8,606 bases of DNA from Candidatus Omnitrophota bacterium (lineage in GTDB: Bacteria; Omnitrophota; Gorgyraeia; Zapsychrales; JANLHA01). A program made the position numbers and the translations under genes. The first letter of the stretch is position 1. Every line of letters begins with the position of its first letter. Shown piece after piece: positions 6,549-8,606 of this stretch. The notes under the pieces are model-generated. The model saw only the letters and a program-made list of their open reading frames with translations, was not told the origin of the DNA and did no database searches. The DNA is taken from assembly GCA_024653845.1 (NCBI GenBank), contig JANLHA010000201.1, positions 1 to 8,606 of the forward strand. Reading direction: 5' to 3'.

Positions 6549-6938
6549 ATGCCGGATAAAAAGTTAGATCAAAAACAGAGGGATGTTTTTAAGAAACAAC
6601 TTTTGAAAATCAAAGAAGACATTCTTCACGACATTCGAAATATGAATGAAGTGAATTCCAGTGAAAAACACCACAACTCGACCGAATCCGCGGGCCATTC
6701 GACCCACATGGCCGATGTTGCGACAGACATGTATGATCGAGAATTTAATTTAGGGTTGGCTTCCAACGACCGTGAACTTTTGCAAAAAGTCGATACCGCT
6801 TTAAAAAGGATCCAAGACCATTCTTTTGGAAATTGTACCAAGTGTCACAAGTCGATCCCTGGAGCTCGTCTCAAAGCCATTCCTTACGTTGAAACTTGCT
6901 TGAAATGTCAGGAAGAGCTTGAGAAAAGCATGCGATGA
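6549..6938 (+). CDS. TraR/DksA-family zinc-finger transcriptional regulator
   Basis: A 129-residue protein of the DksA/TraR family, which binds RNA polymerase through the secondary channel and adjusts transcription, often of rRNA and stress genes. It has an N-terminal helical region (about 5-35), a second helix (about 56-90) and a four-cysteine zinc finger C96-x2-C99-x17-C117-x2-C120 ending with a short helix. The segment HMADVATDMYDREF at 53-66 occupies the place of the acidic coiled-coil tip. The DxxDxA motif of E. coli DksA is not present; this form resembles the YteA-like branch of Gram-positive and candidate-phylum bacteria. AAGGAG at 6534-6539 lies 9 bases before the ATG. The last codons overlap the lspA start as ATGA. 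The family is clear; its targets and ppGpp dependence cannot be read from the sequence, so no gene symbol is given. Confidence 0.93.
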   Translation: MPDKKLDQKQRDVFKKQLLKIKEDILHDIRNMNEVNSSEKHHNSTESAGHSTHMADVATDMYDREFNLGLASNDRELLQKVDTALKRIQDHSFGNCTKCHKSIPGARLKAIPYVETCLKCQEELEKSMR

Positions 6939-7420
6939 ACACGGCGAGCCGTTCGCAATTTGACATTTTCCTCTCGCTCATTACCGTTTTTTCGATTGTC
7001 TTTCTTGATCAGCTGACTAAAAAAGTTTTTTCGAATATTCTTTCCGTCGGGGAAACCCTTCCCATCCTCCCCAATGTCCTTCACATGACGTTGGTCCATA
7101 ATACCGGCATTGCCTTCGGTTTATTTAAGGACCAGGGAATTGTTTTTATCATCATTCCTGTGATCACGCTCATTTTGTTGATTTACAATATTTACTATTA
7201 CCATCAGAACAATGAGAGCTTGAGTTCTCTTTATATCGTGACGTTTTCGATGATTTCCGGAGGAGCCATCGGGAATTTGATTGATCGGCTCTTTTACGGT
7301 TATGTGATTGATTTCATCGATATTCGCTTTTGGCCAGTGTTTAACATCGCGGATAGCGCAATCACCATCGGTGCTTTGATTTTGATGGTAAAGTGTCTGC
7401 AGTATGTCAGGCAAAAGTAG
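6935..7420 (+). CDS. lspA: Lipoprotein signal peptidase (signal peptidase II)
   Basis: An inner-membrane aspartic protease that removes the signal peptide from diacylglyceryl-modified prolipoproteins. The 161 residues and four membrane segments (about 9-25, 67-88, 98-116, 137-156) match the family. Conserved blocks are LDQLTKK at 24-30 (D25), HNTGIAFG at 55-62 (N56), GNLIDRLFYGYVIDFID at 113-129 and WPVFNIADS at 133-141. The catalytic pair is D117 and D140. The start ATG lies in ATGA shared with the end of the DksA-type gene, and no strong ribosome binding site precedes it, so coupled translation is likely. lgt, the preceding step of the same pathway, follows 9 bases later. Confidence 0.97.
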   Translation: MNTASRSQFDIFLSLITVFSIVFLDQLTKKVFSNILSVGETLPILPNVLHMTLVHNTGIAFGLFKDQGIVFIIIPVITLILLIYNIYYYHQNNESLSSLYIVTFSMISGGAIGNLIDRLFYGYVIDFIDIRFWPVFNIADSAITIGALILMVKCLQYVRQK

Positions 7421-7429
7421 CGAGGCCTT

Positions 7430-8170
7430 ATGCATCCCATCATCTGCCAAATAGGTCCTTTAACAATTTATTCTTATGGCCTCATGATGGCCATTGCGGT
7501 CCTTCTTTGTGTTTTTCTCGCTGGACGGGATGCCGCCGTTTTGGGAGTTTCTCGAGAAATCATCTATGATCTTGCTTTTTGGACAGTGTTCGCGGGGATC
7601 ATTGGCGCTCGGATTTTCTTTGTCATTCTGGAATGGGATTTTTTTGCCGTCCATCCTGGCGAAGTCTTGATGCTGCAAAAGGGAGGACTGGCTTGGCAAG
7701 GAGGACTCATTGGCGGGGTATCGACGGGATTGATTTATGTTCGCTTGAAACGATTGTCAGTTTTGGCCATGGCCGATTTTGCAGCTCCCTACATTGCCTT
7801 GGGTCATGCCATTGGCCGCATTGGATGTTTTTTGAATGGATGTTGTTACGGCCGTGAGGTTCCTTGGGGAATTTTCTTCCCCGCCCATCAAGCTCATCTT
7901 CATCCTACCCAGCTCTATGAGTCAGTGAGTCTTTTTGTGATTTTCTTGATTCTCAAGAAAATGAGGAATTCCTTCCCGATTCCTGGTCAAACCTTTGCCC
8001 TTTATTTGATTTTGGCTTCGATGGAACGACTTGTCGTTGAGTTTTTTCGAGCGGATCATCTGGTCACATACGCGGGGTTGAGCGTCTTTCAGTGGATGAC
8101 TCTGGCGATCGGAGCCGTTGGAATGATTCTTTACGCGGCTGTAACTCGACGAGGAAAGTCAAGATTATGA
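7430..8170 (+). CDS. lgt: Prolipoprotein diacylglyceryl transferase
   Basis: An integral membrane enzyme that moves diacylglycerol from phosphatidylglycerol to the lipobox cysteine of prolipoproteins, the first step of lipoprotein maturation. At 246 residues it is a little shorter than many homologues but spans the whole fold, with about seven hydrophobic segments. Motifs are IGPLTIYSYGLMMA near the N terminus, GARIFFVILEW (59-69), GGLAWQGGLIGG (85-96), the Lgt signature region GRIGCFLNGCCYG (129-141, with R130 and N136), HPTQLYES (158-165) and MERLVVEFFRADH (198-210, with R200 and E204). At the position of E. coli His103 (SFHGG) there is Gln90 (AWQGG). Three cysteines cluster at 133, 138 and 139. 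A short GAGG at 7422-7425 precedes the ATG by only 4 bases. The stop TGA overlaps the next gene's ATG as ATGA. Confidence 0.96.
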   Translation: MHPIICQIGPLTIYSYGLMMAIAVLLCVFLAGRDAAVLGVSREIIYDLAFWTVFAGIIGARIFFVILEWDFFAVHPGEVLMLQKGGLAWQGGLIGGVSTGLIYVRLKRLSVLAMADFAAPYIALGHAIGRIGCFLNGCCYGREVPWGIFFPAHQAHLHPTQLYESVSLFVIFLILKKMRNSFPIPGQTFALYLILASMERLVVEFFRADHLVTYAGLSVFQWMTLAIGAVGMILYAAVTRRGKSRL

Positions 8171-8606
8171 CGACAGAACGATTGACAGTTGAAGAAGAGC
8201 AAGCCTCTTTGCGGTTGGATCTTTTCCTTAAACAATTTCTTCCCGAAGAATGTTCGCGCACTTTTATTCAGCAATTGATCAATGACAATAAGGTGACGGT
8301 CAATGGGGCAAACGTTAAATCTCATTATAAAGTGGTTGTTCGGGATGAAATTGTCGTCGATCTGCCTGAATTTTCCGATAAACAACAGCCGGCCTCGGAA
8401 AAAATTGACCTCGACATTTTTTATGAAGATGAGGACATCATTGTGGTGAACAAGCCCTCAGGAATGCTCGTTCATCCGGTCCATGGCAAGGACCATGGAA
8501 CGCTGGTTAACGCTCTTTTGTACCACTGCAAGCAGTTGGCGGACGTGGGCGGTCCTACGCGTCCAGGCATTGTGCATCGATTGGACCGTGAAACATCGGG
8601 TTTGTT
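8167..8606 (+). CDS. RluA/RluD-family 23S rRNA pseudouridine synthase, N-terminal part (cut by window end)
   Basis: The first 146 codons of a pseudouridine synthase that converts uridines in rRNA to pseudouridine. The frame is open to the right edge. Residues about 15-75 form an S4 RNA-binding domain (SLRLDLFLKQFLP, then TFIQQLINDNKVTVNG). The catalytic domain begins with DIIVVNKPSGMLVHP (about 90-104) and reaches motif II, PGIVHRLDRETSGL, with the catalytic Asp140. The S4 domain and HRLDRETSGL point to RluD- or RluC-type enzymes rather than S4-less RluA; RluD-like is the best guess. The start ATG at 8167 overlaps the lgt stop as ATGA, with GAGGAA at 8151-8156 giving a good ribosome binding site 10 bases away. 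Confidence 0.93.
   Translation, partial: MTTERLTVEEEQASLRLDLFLKQFLPEECSRTFIQQLINDNKVTVNGANVKSHYKVVVRDEIVVDLPEFSDKQQPASEKIDLDIFYEDEDIIVVNKPSGMLVHPVHGKDHGTLVNALLYHCKQLADVGGPTRPGIVHRLDRETSGL

Noticed and set aside
8182..8190. TTGACA-like -35 box at the start of the rluD-like gene, and similar TTGACA strings in yggS and lspA
   Set aside because: No matching TATAAT-like box at 16-18 bases, and all lie within coding sequence.

Overview
The window is a continuous run of nine protein genes, all on the + strand, with no stretch over 125 bases lacking a gene. The first and last genes are cut by the window edges. Spacing is tight: three junctions overlap (TAATG or ATGA), the other non-overlapping gaps are 9 to 49 bases, and the only long gap (125 bases, proC to mtnP) is almost filled by one palindromic element. 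No clear promoter or rho-independent terminator was seen on the + strand, so most or all of it could be one long transcript.

Layout: (1) 2-1141, C-terminal part of an AddB-like PD-(D/E)XK nuclease; (2) 1172-1891, YggS/PLPBP-family PLP-binding protein; (3) 1941-2735, pyrroline-5-carboxylate reductase (proC); (4) 2738-2843, a 106-bp inverted-repeat element flanked by a perfect AAAT duplication; (5) 2861-3703, MTA phosphorylase family (mtnP); (6) 3703-6525, isoleucyl-tRNA synthetase (ileS); (7) 6549-6938, TraR/DksA-type zinc-finger regulator; (8) 6935-7420, signal peptidase II (lspA); (9) 7430-8170, prolipoprotein diacylglyceryl transferase (lgt); (10) 8167-8606, start of an RluA/RluD-family pseudouridine synthase.

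The genes are mostly housekeeping: DNA repair, PLP homeostasis, proline synthesis, MTA salvage, tRNA charging, transcription control, lipoprotein maturation and rRNA modification. lspA and lgt act on the same substrates. The ileS-lspA neighbourhood is common in bacteria; a DksA-type gene between them and lgt plus an rluD-like gene behind them is recalled from candidate lineages such as Omnitrophota or other PVC-related bacteria. GC is moderate. That taxonomic guess is from memory of gene order and protein style, not from a search.

The best candidates for something undescribed are non-coding: the MITE-like element exactly between the proC stop and the mtnP ribosome binding site, and a 13-bp hairpin abutting the proC ribosome binding site. 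Among the proteins, the AddB-like nuclease seems to lack the iron-sulfur cysteines usual in AddB, and the DksA-type protein lacks the DxxDxA tip motif. No phage, CRISPR, tRNA or rRNA genes were found.
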